Of a stretch of 64,000 nucleotides of DNA, positions 9,319-18,764 are shown in pieces. A program made the position numbers and the translations under genes. The DNA is from Eutrophosalina sp902522775 (lineage in GTDB: Bacteria; Bacteroidota; Bacteroidia; Flavobacteriales; Flavobacteriaceae), in NCBI GenBank assembly GCA_902522775.1, contig CABYWQ010000001.1, forward strand, positions 186,001 through 250,000, in the 5' to 3' direction. Every line of letters starts with the position of its first letter. Within the stretch, counting starts at the first letter, position 1. The notes beneath the pieces are model-generated. The model had not been told where the DNA came from and made no database searches. It saw nothing but the letters and a program-made list of their open reading frames with translations.

Positions 9319-9608
9319 TCATAAAGCCTGTTTTGTTCCCTGTAGAAAACGATGTAAAAATAAAACAGTTAAAAGATTTTTTTAAATCTAATAGAAATAA
9401 AAATTGCATAATTAAATTTGAAAATAATGATAACCCTGATGAAGATTTTATTAATGAAATACAAAAACTAAATAAACATCATAAAAGAACTATTGTTATT
9501 ATTTCCAAAAACCTAACTTTAGAAAAATTCAATAATATTGCACCAACATTTCAGGAGGCGCTTGACATTATTGAAATTGAAGAAATTGAACGATCTTTAA
9601 AAATTTAA
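9315..9608 (+). CDS. small STAS-like partner protein preceding ribonuclease Z
   Basis: A 97-aa cytoplasmic protein without membrane segments. The alternating beta/alpha pattern and the ending PTFQEALDIIEIEEIERSL resemble the small STAS-like (anti-sigma-antagonist-like) protein commonly found directly before rnz in flavobacteria. The STAS phospho-Ser region cannot be identified. It overlaps pyrB by ATGA and abuts rnz with no gap, so translation is likely coupled. The function is unknown. Confidence 0.65.
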   Translation: MIIKPVLFPVENDVKIKQLKDFFKSNRNKNCIIKFENNDNPDEDFINEIQKLNKHHKRTIVIISKNLTLEKFNNIAPTFQEALDIIEIEEIERSLKI

Positions 9609-10379
9609 ATGGGCTATATTCAAGTTTTAGGATGCTTTTCAGCAAGCATGACTATTGACAAACATCAGTCAAGCCAAATACTTTATCACAATAATCAAAG
9701 CTACCTAATTGATTGTGGAGAGTCAACTCAAGCTCTATTAAAAAAATATAAAATTAAATTAAGTTCGATTAATACTATTTTGATATCGCATTTACATGGC
9801 GATCATTATTTTGGACTTCCTGGGTTAATTACTACAATGAATAGAAAAGGAAGAACAAAACCTCTAGTTATATATGGTCCAAGGGGATTAAAAGAAATTT
9901 TAACAACTATGTTTAAATATGGTAAATCATGGACTAAATTTGATTTAACTATTAATGAAATTAGAAATGAAGAAAAAATTATATTTTCAGAAAATCTAAT
10001 CGAAATAGAAACTTTTAAATTAAATCACAGAATTTCTTGCAATGCATTTAAATTTACAATTAAAACAAATAGTAACATTTTCAAATATGCTTATTGTTCT
10101 GATACTGCATACAATCCTAAAATTATAGATAAAATTAAAAATATAGATTTGCTATATCATGAAGCAACTTTTTTGAAAGAACATTCTGCAATAGCAATTA
10201 AAACTAAACACTCAACATCAGTTGATGCAGCTAGTATTGCCAAGGAAGCAAATGTTAAAATGTTATTGATGGGTCATTTTTCAACTCGATATAAAAATCT
10301 AGAAAAATTTAAGAATGAGGCATCATATATTTTTAATAATTCACATATTGCAATACAAGGAAATAAATACAATTTTTAG
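9609..10379 (+). CDS. rnz: ribonuclease Z
   Basis: A 256-aa metallo-beta-lactamase-fold endonuclease that trims tRNA 3' trailers. The zinc motif SHLHGDHYFG (HxHxDH, about residues 58-67) is intact, with further ligands in YCSDTAYNP (Asp), YHEATF and GHFSTRY (His). It is shorter than the common 300-aa form. The HEAT-type motif HEATF marks RNase Z/ElaC. It is part of the pyrR-ppx run. Confidence 0.92.
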   Translation: MGYIQVLGCFSASMTIDKHQSSQILYHNNQSYLIDCGESTQALLKKYKIKLSSINTILISHLHGDHYFGLPGLITTMNRKGRTKPLVIYGPRGLKEILTTMFKYGKSWTKFDLTINEIRNEEKIIFSENLIEIETFKLNHRISCNAFKFTIKTNSNIFKYAYCSDTAYNPKIIDKIKNIDLLYHEATFLKEHSAIAIKTKHSTSVDAASIAKEANVKMLLMGHFSTRYKNLEKFKNEASYIFNNSHIAIQGNKYNF

Positions 10380-10394
10380 TTATATTTTTGTGTA

Positions 10395-11030
10395 ATGAAA
10401 GATTTATCTGATTATAGAACTAGCTATGACAAATCTAGTTTAGATGAGAAAAACCTGCCTTCAAATCCATATAAATTATTTGAAAAATGGTTTGATGAGT
10501 TGTGCGAGTCTAATAGTGTAATTGAGCCAAATGCCATGACTCTTAGCACTGTAGATTTCAAAAATAGACCTAGAAATAGAGTTGTTTTATTAAAAAAAAT
10601 TTCTAAAAAAGGTTTTGTTTTTTATACAAATTATGATAGTAGAAAGGGTACCGATATTAATAATAATCAAAATGTTTCAATTTCTTTTTTTTGGTCATCT
10701 TTTGAAAGGCAAGTTATCATTGAGGGAATTTGCTCAAAGATAAGTGCTAAAGAGTCTGATAAATATTTTTATTCTAGACCAATTGAAAGCCAGATTGGAG
10801 CAATAGTTTCCAGTCAAAGCACTAAAATTCCTAATAGAGAACATATTGAAAATAAATTTAATTCTTTTAAGTTAAAACGTTCAGAAATTTCAAGACCTTC
10901 TAACTGGGGGGGATATATCATTAAACCTAGAAATATTGAATTTTGGCAGGGAAGAGAAAATAGACTTCATGATAGAATTACATATCACTATGATGAGATA
11001 AAATGGTCAATTAGTAGATTAAGTCCATGA
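10395..11030 (+). CDS. pdxH: pyridoxamine 5'-phosphate oxidase
   Basis: A 211-aa FMN enzyme making pyridoxal phosphate from PNP or PMP. FMN-binding NRVVLLKKI and FYTNYDSRKG, the substrate segment SFFWSSFERQV and the C-terminal signature FWQGRENRLHDR are all present. Length is typical. It supplies the cofactor of the three PLP enzymes upstream. It overlaps sixA by ATGA. Confidence 0.95.
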   Translation: MKDLSDYRTSYDKSSLDEKNLPSNPYKLFEKWFDELCESNSVIEPNAMTLSTVDFKNRPRNRVVLLKKISKKGFVFYTNYDSRKGTDINNNQNVSISFFWSSFERQVIIEGICSKISAKESDKYFYSRPIESQIGAIVSSQSTKIPNREHIENKFNSFKLKRSEISRPSNWGGYIIKPRNIEFWQGRENRLHDRITYHYDEIKWSISRLSP

Positions 11031-11506
11031 AATATTTAATTCTAATTAGACATGCAAAATCTGATTGGAGTTGTGATTTACCTGATTTAGAACGCCCTAT
11101 TTCAAAAAGAGGAAAAAATGATATTAAAACTATGTCAAGTGTTCTAAAAAAAATAAATTTAAATCCTGAATATATTTTTATAAGCAAAGCAAAAAGAACA
11201 CTCCAAACTTTCGAGTTTTTTAGATTGAATGGTCTTTTTTTGAATAATAATTTTTCTATTAAGGAAGAATTATATGATTTTCATGGAAATAAGGTCTTAA
11301 ATTTTATTAAAAATTTAGATAATTCATTTTCCAATATTTTAATTTTTACTCATAATAATACTTGTAATAATTTAGTTAGAAAATTATCTAATCAATTTTG
11401 TCATGTTCCGACGACTGGAGTTTTAATTTTTGAATTTAATGTATCTTTATGGAGAGATATTTCTAATTGTAATTTAAGTCATTATTTTCCAAAAGATTTT
11501 AGATGA
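11027..11506 (+). CDS. sixA: SixA-like histidine phosphatase
   Basis: A 159-aa member of the histidine phosphatase superfamily with the N-terminal catalytic LIRHAKSDW (phosphorylated His9), ERPISKRGK, the second Arg motif SKAKRTLQT and a distal His in IFTHNNTCNN. Small SixA proteins remove phosphate from phosphohistidine in phosphorelay or PTS proteins. No partner is evident. Placement before ppk1, with 4-nt overlaps on both sides, hints at phosphate metabolism, but this is inference. Confidence 0.82.
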   Translation: MKYLILIRHAKSDWSCDLPDLERPISKRGKNDIKTMSSVLKKINLNPEYIFISKAKRTLQTFEFFRLNGLFLNNNFSIKEELYDFHGNKVLNFIKNLDNSFSNILIFTHNNTCNNLVRKLSNQFCHVPTTGVLIFEFNVSLWRDISNCNLSHYFPKDFR

Positions 11507-13554
11507 AAACATATAGTTTTAAGAACAGAGAATTAAGCTGGTTAGATTTTAACGATAGAGTTTTACAAGAAGCTGAAGATCCAACTGTCCCATTAATTGA
11601 AAGACTTAGGTTTATAGGAATCTTCTCGAACAATTTAGATGAATTTTATAAGATTAGATATGCAACGGTAAAGAGAATAGCATTATCTATTCAAAAGGAA
11701 AAGAAGCTATATAAGGGGGAAAGTGCTAAGGACTTATTAACTAAAATCACCAATAGAGCTATTAAATTACAGGAAAAGAGTACAGTTGTGTTTAGTTCAA
11801 TAATTAAAGATTTAGAGAAAAAAAATATTTACATGATAAATGAAAATAATATTCCAATTGAATCTTTAGAATTTTTAAATGAATTTTATCAAAATAAAGT
11901 TTTTCCACAACTAAAGATTGTAATTTTAAATGAAAATGATAATTTTCCTCAACTAACTGATTTTTCATCATTTTTGATAGTAAGTATCAAATCAAAAAAT
12001 AATAGGTTTTTTTATGCTCTAATTCAACTACCAAGTGAAATAAATCGATTCATTGTTTTAGAAAATAATAATATTAAAAATATCCTTTTAGTTGATGATT
12101 TAATAAGATACAATCTTAATAAAATATTTAAAATTTTTGATCCAATTAGTATAACTGCTAATATGATTAAATTTAGTAGAGATGCTGAACTTGATTTTGA
12201 TGATGATATATCTAAAAGTTACCTCGAAAAAATATCACAAAGTGTTAAAGATAGGCTTAAAGGTGAGCCTGTTAGATTTATTTATGATAAGGAAATAAAT
12301 CCCAAAACTCTTGATTTTTTATTAGGAAAAATGAATATAAACCAAGAAACCGATAGCATTATTCCAGGTGGAAGGTACCATAACAAGAGAGATTATATGA
12401 ATTTTCCAAGTTTAAATAGAAAGTTTGTTCATGAGATTATAAATCCTCTTAACATCCAAGGTTTTAACTTTAGGATAAGTTTTTTTGAAAATCTCGAAAA
12501 TAAAGATTTTTTACAACATACTCCATATCACAGTTTTAATCATATTTTAACCTTTCTTTTTGAGGCCTCAATTGATCCAGATGTTAAAAGAATTTCTATA
12601 ACTATATATAGATTGTCAAAATTATCAAGTGTAGCTAATACTTTAATTAATGCCGCTAAGAGTGGAAAGGAGGTTACCGTACAGATAGAATTACAGGCAA
12701 GATTTGATGAAACTGCAAATATTGATTATGCAAAGTTGTTGCAAGATGAGGGTGTTAAACTAATCTTTGGTATTCCAAACTTAAAAGTACATGCTAAAAT
12801 TTGTTTAGTTGAAAAAGAAGTAAATAATAAAATAAAAAAATATGGTTTTGTTAGTACAGGTAACTTTAATGAATCAACTGCAAAAATCTACACAGATTTT
12901 ACTCTTTTTACATCCAATAGAGAAATTTTAAATGATATATCTAAGGTTTTTGATTTTTTTAAGTTTAATTACAAAAAATTTAAATTTAATCATCTAATTC
13001 TTTCACCTTATAAAACTCAAACCTATTTCACAGATTTGATCAATAATGAAATAAAAAATGCAAAAAAAGGTAAAAATGCCTTTATTAAAATTAAATTAAA
13101 TAATATAACCAGTTATTCGATGATTGAACAGCTATATAAGGCCAGTATCAATGGTGTAAAAATAAATATGATTGTAAGAGGAGTTTGCTGTTTAGTTCCT
13201 AATATAAAGGGTATGAGTGAAAATATTGATGTGGTAAGTGTTGTAGATAAATTCTTAGAACATACAAGAATGTTTGTTTTTTGTAATGATGGTGATAATA
13301 AAATATTTATTTCTTCTGCGGATTGGATGACTCGTAATTTAGAAAATAGGGTAGAGGTCACATGTCCAGTTATTGATAAAAATATTTCAAATAAATTGAA
13401 TCAAATTTTTGATATATACTGGAAAGATAATGTTAAATCAAGATTAGTTAATTCTAAAAATAATAATGAATATAGAAATCTTAGTAAAACTAAGTTAAGA
13501 TCACAACATGAAATTTACGATTTACATTTGAAAGACCTTGAAAAACAAAATTGA
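11503..13554 (+). CDS. ppk1: polyphosphate kinase 1
   Basis: A 683-aa enzyme that polymerises the gamma-phosphate of ATP into polyphosphate. The domain order is N-terminal (ENRELSWLDFNDRVL), head, and two PLD-like C-terminal domains. The autophosphorylated His lies in LKVHAKICLV (about residue 427), and FVSTGNFNESTAKIYTDF follows. SADWMTRNLENRVE is near the end. The complete family length supports an intact gene. It overlaps sixA by 4 nt and ppx by 17 nt. Confidence 0.96.
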   Translation: MKTYSFKNRELSWLDFNDRVLQEAEDPTVPLIERLRFIGIFSNNLDEFYKIRYATVKRIALSIQKEKKLYKGESAKDLLTKITNRAIKLQEKSTVVFSSIIKDLEKKNIYMINENNIPIESLEFLNEFYQNKVFPQLKIVILNENDNFPQLTDFSSFLIVSIKSKNNRFFYALIQLPSEINRFIVLENNNIKNILLVDDLIRYNLNKIFKIFDPISITANMIKFSRDAELDFDDDISKSYLEKISQSVKDRLKGEPVRFIYDKEINPKTLDFLLGKMNINQETDSIIPGGRYHNKRDYMNFPSLNRKFVHEIINPLNIQGFNFRISFFENLENKDFLQHTPYHSFNHILTFLFEASIDPDVKRISITIYRLSKLSSVANTLINAAKSGKEVTVQIELQARFDETANIDYAKLLQDEGVKLIFGIPNLKVHAKICLVEKEVNNKIKKYGFVSTGNFNESTAKIYTDFTLFTSNREILNDISKVFDFFKFNYKKFKFNHLILSPYKTQTYFTDLINNEIKNAKKGKNAFIKIKLNNITSYSMIEQLYKASINGVKINMIVRGVCCLVPNIKGMSENIDVVSVVDKFLEHTRMFVFCNDGDNKIFISSADWMTRNLENRVEVTCPVIDKNISNKLNQIFDIYWKDNVKSRLVNSKNNNEYRNLSKTKLRSQHEIYDLHLKDLEKQN

Positions 13555-14440
13555 AATAAAAAAAGTTGCAACAATTGATATCGGATCTAACGCAATTAGA
13601 TTACTGATCTCAAATATTTTTAAAATAAAAGGCCGTATATATTATACTAAAAATTCTCTCCACAGAGTTCCTGTTAGACTAGGTCAAGATTCATTCACTA
13701 ACGGTCAAATTGATGATTCTAATAAAAATAAATTAGTTAAAACAATTAAATCGTTCAAATATTTGATGGAAGTAAACGATATATGTCAATATTTAGCATA
13801 CGCAACCTCGGCTATGAGAAATGCTTCTAACGGTGAGGATATTTTAAAATTTATAACAAAAAAAACAAAAATTAAAATCGATATAATTTCCGGTAAAAAA
13901 GAATCGGAAATAGTTGCTAGTAATGATATTACAGAATACATTGGGGATTCCCCAAATTTCTGTTTTATAGATGTAGGAGGGGGTAGTACCGAAGTAATTA
14001 TTTACAAAAATAATAAACTTTTTAAATCAAAATCTTTTAAAATTGGTGGAGTCAGATTGTTGAATGATTTAGTTTTGGAAAGTTCATGGCTTGAATTTAA
14101 ATCATGGTTATTGGAAAATGCGTCTGAAATAAAAAAAATTAAATTGATTGGAATCGGAGGTAATATTAATAAAATATTTAAGCTTTCTGGTGTAAAGTTG
14201 GGTAAGGCAATGTCTAAGTCTAAATTTAAATCAACTTTACAAAAATTAAAAAGAATGTCTACAAAACAAATGCTTGTGGAATTGAAGTTGAACCCTGACA
14301 GAATCGATATAATAGTCCCAGCAGGAAATATATATTATTTTTTAATGAAAACTTTAGGAATTCAAAAGATTTTTGTGCCAAAAATTGGACTAGCAGATGG
14401 AATGGTAAAGCAATTGATTAAATCAAAAATCAAGTTTTAA
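13538..14440 (+). CDS. ppx: Ppx/GppA family exopolyphosphatase
   Basis: A 300-aa ASKHA-fold phosphatase. The N-terminal TIDIGSNAIRLLI is phosphate-1, FIDVGGGSTEVIIY is phosphate-2, and LIGIGGNINK is the adenosine-type motif. It lacks the C-terminal HD-like extension of E. coli Ppx, so it is the short form that degrades polyP or pppGpp. The start is a TTG at 13538 inside ppk1. Cotranscription with ppk1 pairs synthesis and breakdown of polyphosphate. It overlaps the dnaX 3' end by 18 nt, convergent. Confidence 0.9.
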   Translation: MKNKIEIKKVATIDIGSNAIRLLISNIFKIKGRIYYTKNSLHRVPVRLGQDSFTNGQIDDSNKNKLVKTIKSFKYLMEVNDICQYLAYATSAMRNASNGEDILKFITKKTKIKIDIISGKKESEIVASNDITEYIGDSPNFCFIDVGGGSTEVIIYKNNKLFKSKSFKIGGVRLLNDLVLESSWLEFKSWLLENASEIKKIKLIGIGGNINKIFKLSGVKLGKAMSKSKFKSTLQKLKRMSTKQMLVELKLNPDRIDIIVPAGNIYYFLMKTLGIQKIFVPKIGLADGMVKQLIKSKIKF

Positions 14441-16132
14441 ATCATTTTTTAAATTTTCAATTACTGGATTAATTTCTTTTAATTTTTCATATTTTTCTTT
14501 TGGAGTTAAGAAATATTCTTTATGAACTTCATTGTTAATCTCAAATTTTAATTCAAGAAAATCATTTTTTAGATTAAGTTTTAAAAAATTAGTTAAATCA
14601 TCTTTAATTTCAAACAATTCTTTTCTACTAGACTTAGTTGGAACATTATATATAATATTTGTTTCCTCAGTGACCCTGGGCTTGTTCAGAGTTAGTAAAC
14701 TTGAGAAATTATCTTTTCCTTTTTTTTCTAAATTATCTGCGTAAAGATTCCATTTTTTTATTAAATTTTTTATATCAATGAATTCCTCTTTCTTTTCTAT
14801 GGAGTCCTCAATTTTTCTAATATTATTGGTAGTCTCTTTTTTTATTTTTAAACTTGATAATGAAAATGCAGAAACTTCACTATCTGTTTTGATGGGGTTG
14901 TTGCTAGTATTATTTTGATTATTACTAGTTAATTTATCACTTTTTTCAGTTAAAGATTTTGATGTTTCATTATTATTAACAAAAGCATTAATATGTTTAT
15001 TTTCATTTTGTATTAAATCAGTTTTTTTTTGTATTTTTTTTAAATCAATCTTTTTTTTTTCTATAGTACTATTCTCTTTTTGTGAGCCATCAACTTCTTT
15101 TGATGATATTTTCATAAGAAGTATTTCAACTAATAATTTTTTATTTTCAATTTCAGAGTATTTAAAGATTGTATATTCAATTTTTCTTATTATGTCAATT
15201 ATGTCATTTTTTGAAATTTTTTCAGATTGTTTTGAAAGCAAAACACGACTTGATTTATCAGTAATTAATCGTTCAGAAATTGAAGATTTTACGATTAGTA
15301 GATTTCTGTAATGGTTCGCAAGTCCAATTAAAAATTCTTTCTCATCAAAACCTTTATTACTTAGTTCATTAAATACTTCAATTACTTCAGCTAGAAGACC
15401 ATTAATTATTTTATCTACAATTTCAATATATGTTTCATTATCTAAAATATTTAGTATACTTGATGTTTCTTTTAATGAAATATTCTTATTTGTAAAGTTA
15501 ACAACCCTGTCTAATATTGTGAGAGAATCTCTTAATGATCCATCAGATTTCTTTGCAATAATACGTAATGCTTGATCTTCAAATTTTACACCCTCTTTAA
15601 CACAAATTTGTTTTAAATTTTCAGTAATTTCATTTTCACTAATTCTATTAAAATCATATATCTGACATCTTGATAAAATTGTAGGTAAAATTTTATTTTT
15701 TTCAGTTGTTGCTAGAATAAATACAATGTGAGGAGGTGGCTCTTCTAAGGTTTTAAGAAAAGCATTCTCAGCATTTTTTGATAACATGTGAACTTCATCA
15801 ATTATGTATACTTTATACTTTCCAGATTGTGGTGGAATTCTAACCTTATCAATTAAATCTCTAATATCTTCAACTTTATTGTTTGAAGCAGCATCTAATT
15901 CAAATATATTAAAAGATAAATCATCACTATAATCAAAATTGTTAATCTCTCTTGCAAAAATTCTTGCACATGATGTTTTACCAACACCTCTTGGCCCACA
16001 AAAAAGGATAGCAGATGGAATTTTATTTTCTTTGATTGAATTCTCGAGTGTTTTTGTTATTTGTTTTTGACCTATAACACTTTCAAAAGAGCTGGGCCTA
16101 TACTTTAATGAAGAAACAATGTAATCACTCAT
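14423..16132 (-). CDS. dnaX: DNA polymerase III subunit gamma/tau
   Basis: A 569-aa clamp-loader ATPase. Walker A CGPRGVGKTSCA is near residue 50, Walker B YIIDEVHMLS near 112, the SRC motif ILSRCQIYDF follows, and a Lys/Glu/Ser-rich linker (about 350-470) leads to the tau C-terminal domain. The four-cysteine zinc module usual between Walker A and B is missing: the segment runs from AREINNF directly to FELDAASNN. That deletion appears typical of flavobacterial DnaX. A TATATTTG box lies just upstream. Confidence 0.95.
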   Translation of the reverse strand: MSDYIVSSLKYRPSSFESVIGQKQITKTLENSIKENKIPSAILFCGPRGVGKTSCARIFAREINNFDYSDDLSFNIFELDAASNNKVEDIRDLIDKVRIPPQSGKYKVYIIDEVHMLSKNAENAFLKTLEEPPPHIVFILATTEKNKILPTILSRCQIYDFNRISENEITENLKQICVKEGVKFEDQALRIIAKKSDGSLRDSLTILDRVVNFTNKNISLKETSSILNILDNETYIEIVDKIINGLLAEVIEVFNELSNKGFDEKEFLIGLANHYRNLLIVKSSISERLITDKSSRVLLSKQSEKISKNDIIDIIRKIEYTIFKYSEIENKKLLVEILLMKISSKEVDGSQKENSTIEKKKIDLKKIQKKTDLIQNENKHINAFVNNNETSKSLTEKSDKLTSNNQNNTSNNPIKTDSEVSAFSLSSLKIKKETTNNIRKIEDSIEKKEEFIDIKNLIKKWNLYADNLEKKGKDNFSSLLTLNKPRVTEETNIIYNVPTKSSRKELFEIKDDLTNFLKLNLKNDFLELKFEINNEVHKEYFLTPKEKYEKLKEINPVIENLKNDLKLDF

Positions 16133-16137
16133 CCATA

Positions 16138-16145
16138 CAAATATA
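16138..16145 (-). promoter_or_regulatory. putative -7 promoter box of dnaX
   Basis: Read on the minus strand this is TATATTTG, an exact TAnnTTTG match, 5 nt before the dnaX ATG. It suggests a near-leaderless mRNA. Confidence 0.5.
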
Positions 16146-16186
16146 AACTAGCGATTCATTTTTTAATAAAAAAAATTAAAATATAT

Positions 16187-16194
16187 TACATTTG
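16187..16194 (+). promoter_or_regulatory. putative -7 promoter box of rnpB
   Basis: TACATTTG matches TAnnTTTG and lies 3 nt before the predicted 5' end of the RNase P RNA, which is where a -7 element is expected. Confidence 0.5.
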
Positions 16195-16197
16195 TAT

Positions 16198-16478
16198 TGG
16201 CAGACTTTCTTATCGCTTTTTAAAGAGGAAAGTCCGGACACCAAAGGGCAACACAGTGGGTAACTCCCACCGCTAGTAATAGAAGGAATAGTGCAACAGA
16301 AAGAATGTACAGTTCGGCTGTAGTGAAATCGTGTAAACTCTGTGAGGTGAAACGCCAAGTATATCAACGTTTGAGGATTGCTCGTCCAATGTTGATGGGT
16401 GGGCGGTTAGAACATATTAGTAATTTTATGTCAAGATAAATGATAAGGCTAGACAGAATCCGGCTTAAAGGTCTGCCA
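16198..16478 (+). ncRNA. rnpB: RNase P RNA (class A)
   Basis: This is the catalytic RNA that cuts tRNA 5' leaders. The universal P4/J3-4 signature GAGGAAAGTCCGGAC is at 16225-16239, with CACCAAAGGGCAACACA after it. The 3' half of P4 (ACAGAATCCGGCTTA) is at 16452-16466. Ends are set by the P1 helix, where TGGCAGAC at the 5' end pairs with GTCTGCCA at the 3' end. About 281 nt, somewhat short for type A. A 63-aa ORF on the other strand is a shadow. Confidence 0.95.
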
Positions 16479-16479
16479 T

Positions 16480-17067
16480 TTATATGTAATCTAAAGTATT
16501 AGGACCGCAATTAAATAACAGGTCCAAAATACTTAAATCATATAAAAAACCATTTTTTTCTTCAAAAAGTTGTGTGTATTTGGTATTAATATTAGTTGAT
16601 CTTTTAACGTTTGTTAAGACAGATAAATCCTTATTATAATTAATTTTTCTAAATTCTGACTTACTAGGTTTATATTCAAGTTTAAGACAATCAAAAACAA
16701 ACTTAATTGAACTTAAATTAAGTTTAAAAAGTTGTTTAAAATCACTACTAAAATGATCAATTAATTTACTTTCGTAAAATTCATAATAAGGTGATGATTG
16801 ATAAGCAATTTTTATAGATTTAAAATGATTTTTTGTCCAGTCATGGTTATTCTCAATTTCAATTTCACTTAATAGTTTTTTTGTCTTTTTATTAGTGTGC
16901 TTGATTGGAACACTAAGCATTAAAATTCCATTAGCTCCATGTATATAAGTTCTGTTAGTCAAGGTCTGTTTTTGAAATGAAGAATATATATTCCAATTAC
17001 AATCTTTATCTATGATGTATTTCCAATGTGAAATTGGGGGAAAGTATGATGGAATTAAAGAAAACAA
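16480..17067 (-). CDS. WbqC family protein
   Basis: A 195-aa cytoplasmic protein. The opening PSYFPPISHWKYIID, the QKQTLTNRTYIHG segment and the ending LSILDLLFNCGPNTLDYI fit the WbqC-like family. That family is linked to sugar or amino-sugar modification clusters in some genomes, but its reaction is not settled. It is the last gene of the long minus-strand run, 1 nt after lepB, and it ends against the rnpB 3' end. Confidence 0.75.
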   Translation of the reverse strand: MFSLIPSYFPPISHWKYIIDKDCNWNIYSSFQKQTLTNRTYIHGANGILMLSVPIKHTNKKTKKLLSEIEIENNHDWTKNHFKSIKIAYQSSPYYEFYESKLIDHFSSDFKQLFKLNLSSIKFVFDCLKLEYKPSKSEFRKINYNKDLSVLTNVKRSTNINTKYTQLFEEKNGFLYDLSILDLLFNCGPNTLDYI

Positions 17068-18762
17068 TTAATTATTTTTTTTATAAATAATGAATTTGTT
17101 AATAAGCCATACTAAAAAAACAAAAACAATAAAATGAATTAAATATGATTTTGGCTTTCCATCTCCATGAATTGTAGTAAAGACTCTGTCCCATCTGATT
17201 CTCCAGTTTTTAAAACCATCATTAATACCTTCAATACTCATCCAAATAAATATAGGTTTACCTAAAATATGATCTTCTGGAACAAATCCCCACACTCGAC
17301 TGTCTTCTGAATTATATCTATTATCTCCCATCATCCAATAATAGTCCATTTTGAAGCTATAATTATCTGTAAATTCACCATTGATAAAAATGTTTCCATT
17401 TTTTACATCAACTAAGTTTTTTTCATAATCTCTAATTATTTTTTTATACAGAGGTAAGTTTTTAAGGTTTAGATCAATATTTAAACCTTTCTTTGGAATA
17501 ACAATTGGTCCTAAATTGTCCTCATTCCAATCATAACTAATGTCATTTGGAAAAAATGCAGTATTATATGATTTGTCCTTTTTGTAGACTCTAACAATAC
17601 TATCTACAATATTGCTGTTTTCAATTATCTCATAATCTTCTTCAGTCAAACTAAGATTCTTTATTTTTTCTGAAATTTCCTTAATTGAAAGTCTATTTTC
17701 AACAATTATTTTTTTTGGTATTCCCTTGGAACCTGTAATAATTGTAAAACTTTCATTATTTTGATCTGTTACTCCTAAAATATAAGGTCTTAAAAAATCA
17801 AAAGAATTTCTATTTCTACTTATAACAAACTTTCTTTGAAAATCTGAGATATTTAGTTTTAATAATTTTTGACTTGAAATTCCATTATCTGAGTATGATA
17901 CATATTTGTAAATAGGTTTTGCCCTGCTTGGAAATATACTAACCTTTCCGTTAATACGTACTAATCCATCAATTATTTCCAGTGTATCACCTGGAATTGC
18001 AACACATCTTTTTACATAGTTTGATTTTTTGTCAAGCGGTTTTTTTACACCCTTTTCCTTAACAAAAAATTGTCTAACTGTATCTGCAGGCCAATTAAAA
18101 GTCACAATCTCATTTCTTTTAATTGATTGAAGCTTTGGTAGCCTTAAATAAGGTAGTTGAGGTTTATTTAAGTAGGATCTTATTCCTGTTCCTACAATAG
18201 TGTCATGCACCATAGGAAATGCTACAACGGTCTTAGGCACTCTTGCTCCATAGTGATACTTACTAACAAATAAAAAATCACCAACTAAAAGGGTTCTCTC
18301 CAATGAGCCAGTTGGAATAATAAATGGTTGAATGAAATATGTGTGAACAATAGTGGCAAGAGTTATTGCAAAAATTATAGAACTTATCCACTCTTCAAGT
18401 CCAGATGATTTATTTAAGTTTTCATTGTCAACAAAATTAATATTATTTGAATAATTAATAGTATAAATATAAAAGCCTAGAGTTAGTATAACTAAAAAAA
18501 TATCTAACAAAGATTTTTTTCCAAAGCTTTTGATTGTTCCAACCCAAATAACAGGAAAAATTAATAAATTGACTATTGGTATAAAAAGAAGAATTAACCA
18601 CCACCAAGGTTTATTAATTATTTTTAATAATATTATACCATTATAAATTGGTATAAAACTTAATGCAGGATTAAAGTTGGCAGATTTATAGAGTTTCCAT
18701 GTACCTAATCCATGAATTATTTGAATTATTATAAAAAAATAAAACCACTCAGCCCATCCCAT
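17068..18762 (-). CDS. lepB: signal peptidase I, large flavobacterial form
   Basis: A 564-aa S26 protease that removes Sec signal peptides. The catalytic Ser153 is in PTGSLERTLLVGD and the general-base Lys251 in YVKRCVAIPGDTLE; SGDNR-type box E reads WMMGDNRYNSEDSRVWG. Two features enlarge it: an extra N-terminal membrane domain with about three helices (residues 1-105), and a 150-residue insertion between the Lys box and box E. A C-terminal helix follows. The serine motif is TGSLE rather than the usual TxSM(E). Its stop is followed 1 nt later by wbqC, and it lies 3 nt after dapB. Confidence 0.93.
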   Translation of the reverse strand: MGWAEWFYFFIIIQIIHGLGTWKLYKSANFNPALSFIPIYNGIILLKIINKPWWWLILLFIPIVNLLIFPVIWVGTIKSFGKKSLLDIFLVILTLGFYIYTINYSNNINFVDNENLNKSSGLEEWISSIIFAITLATIVHTYFIQPFIIPTGSLERTLLVGDFLFVSKYHYGARVPKTVVAFPMVHDTIVGTGIRSYLNKPQLPYLRLPKLQSIKRNEIVTFNWPADTVRQFFVKEKGVKKPLDKKSNYVKRCVAIPGDTLEIIDGLVRINGKVSIFPSRAKPIYKYVSYSDNGISSQKLLKLNISDFQRKFVISRNRNSFDFLRPYILGVTDQNNESFTIITGSKGIPKKIIVENRLSIKEISEKIKNLSLTEEDYEIIENSNIVDSIVRVYKKDKSYNTAFFPNDISYDWNEDNLGPIVIPKKGLNIDLNLKNLPLYKKIIRDYEKNLVDVKNGNIFINGEFTDNYSFKMDYYWMMGDNRYNSEDSRVWGFVPEDHILGKPIFIWMSIEGINDGFKNWRIRWDRVFTTIHGDGKPKSYLIHFIVFVFLVWLINKFIIYKKNN

Positions 18763-18764
18763 CT

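Noticed and set aside
16176..16367. 63-aa minus-strand ORF
   Set aside because: It lies entirely across the RNase P RNA signature sequence and has no protein-like features.
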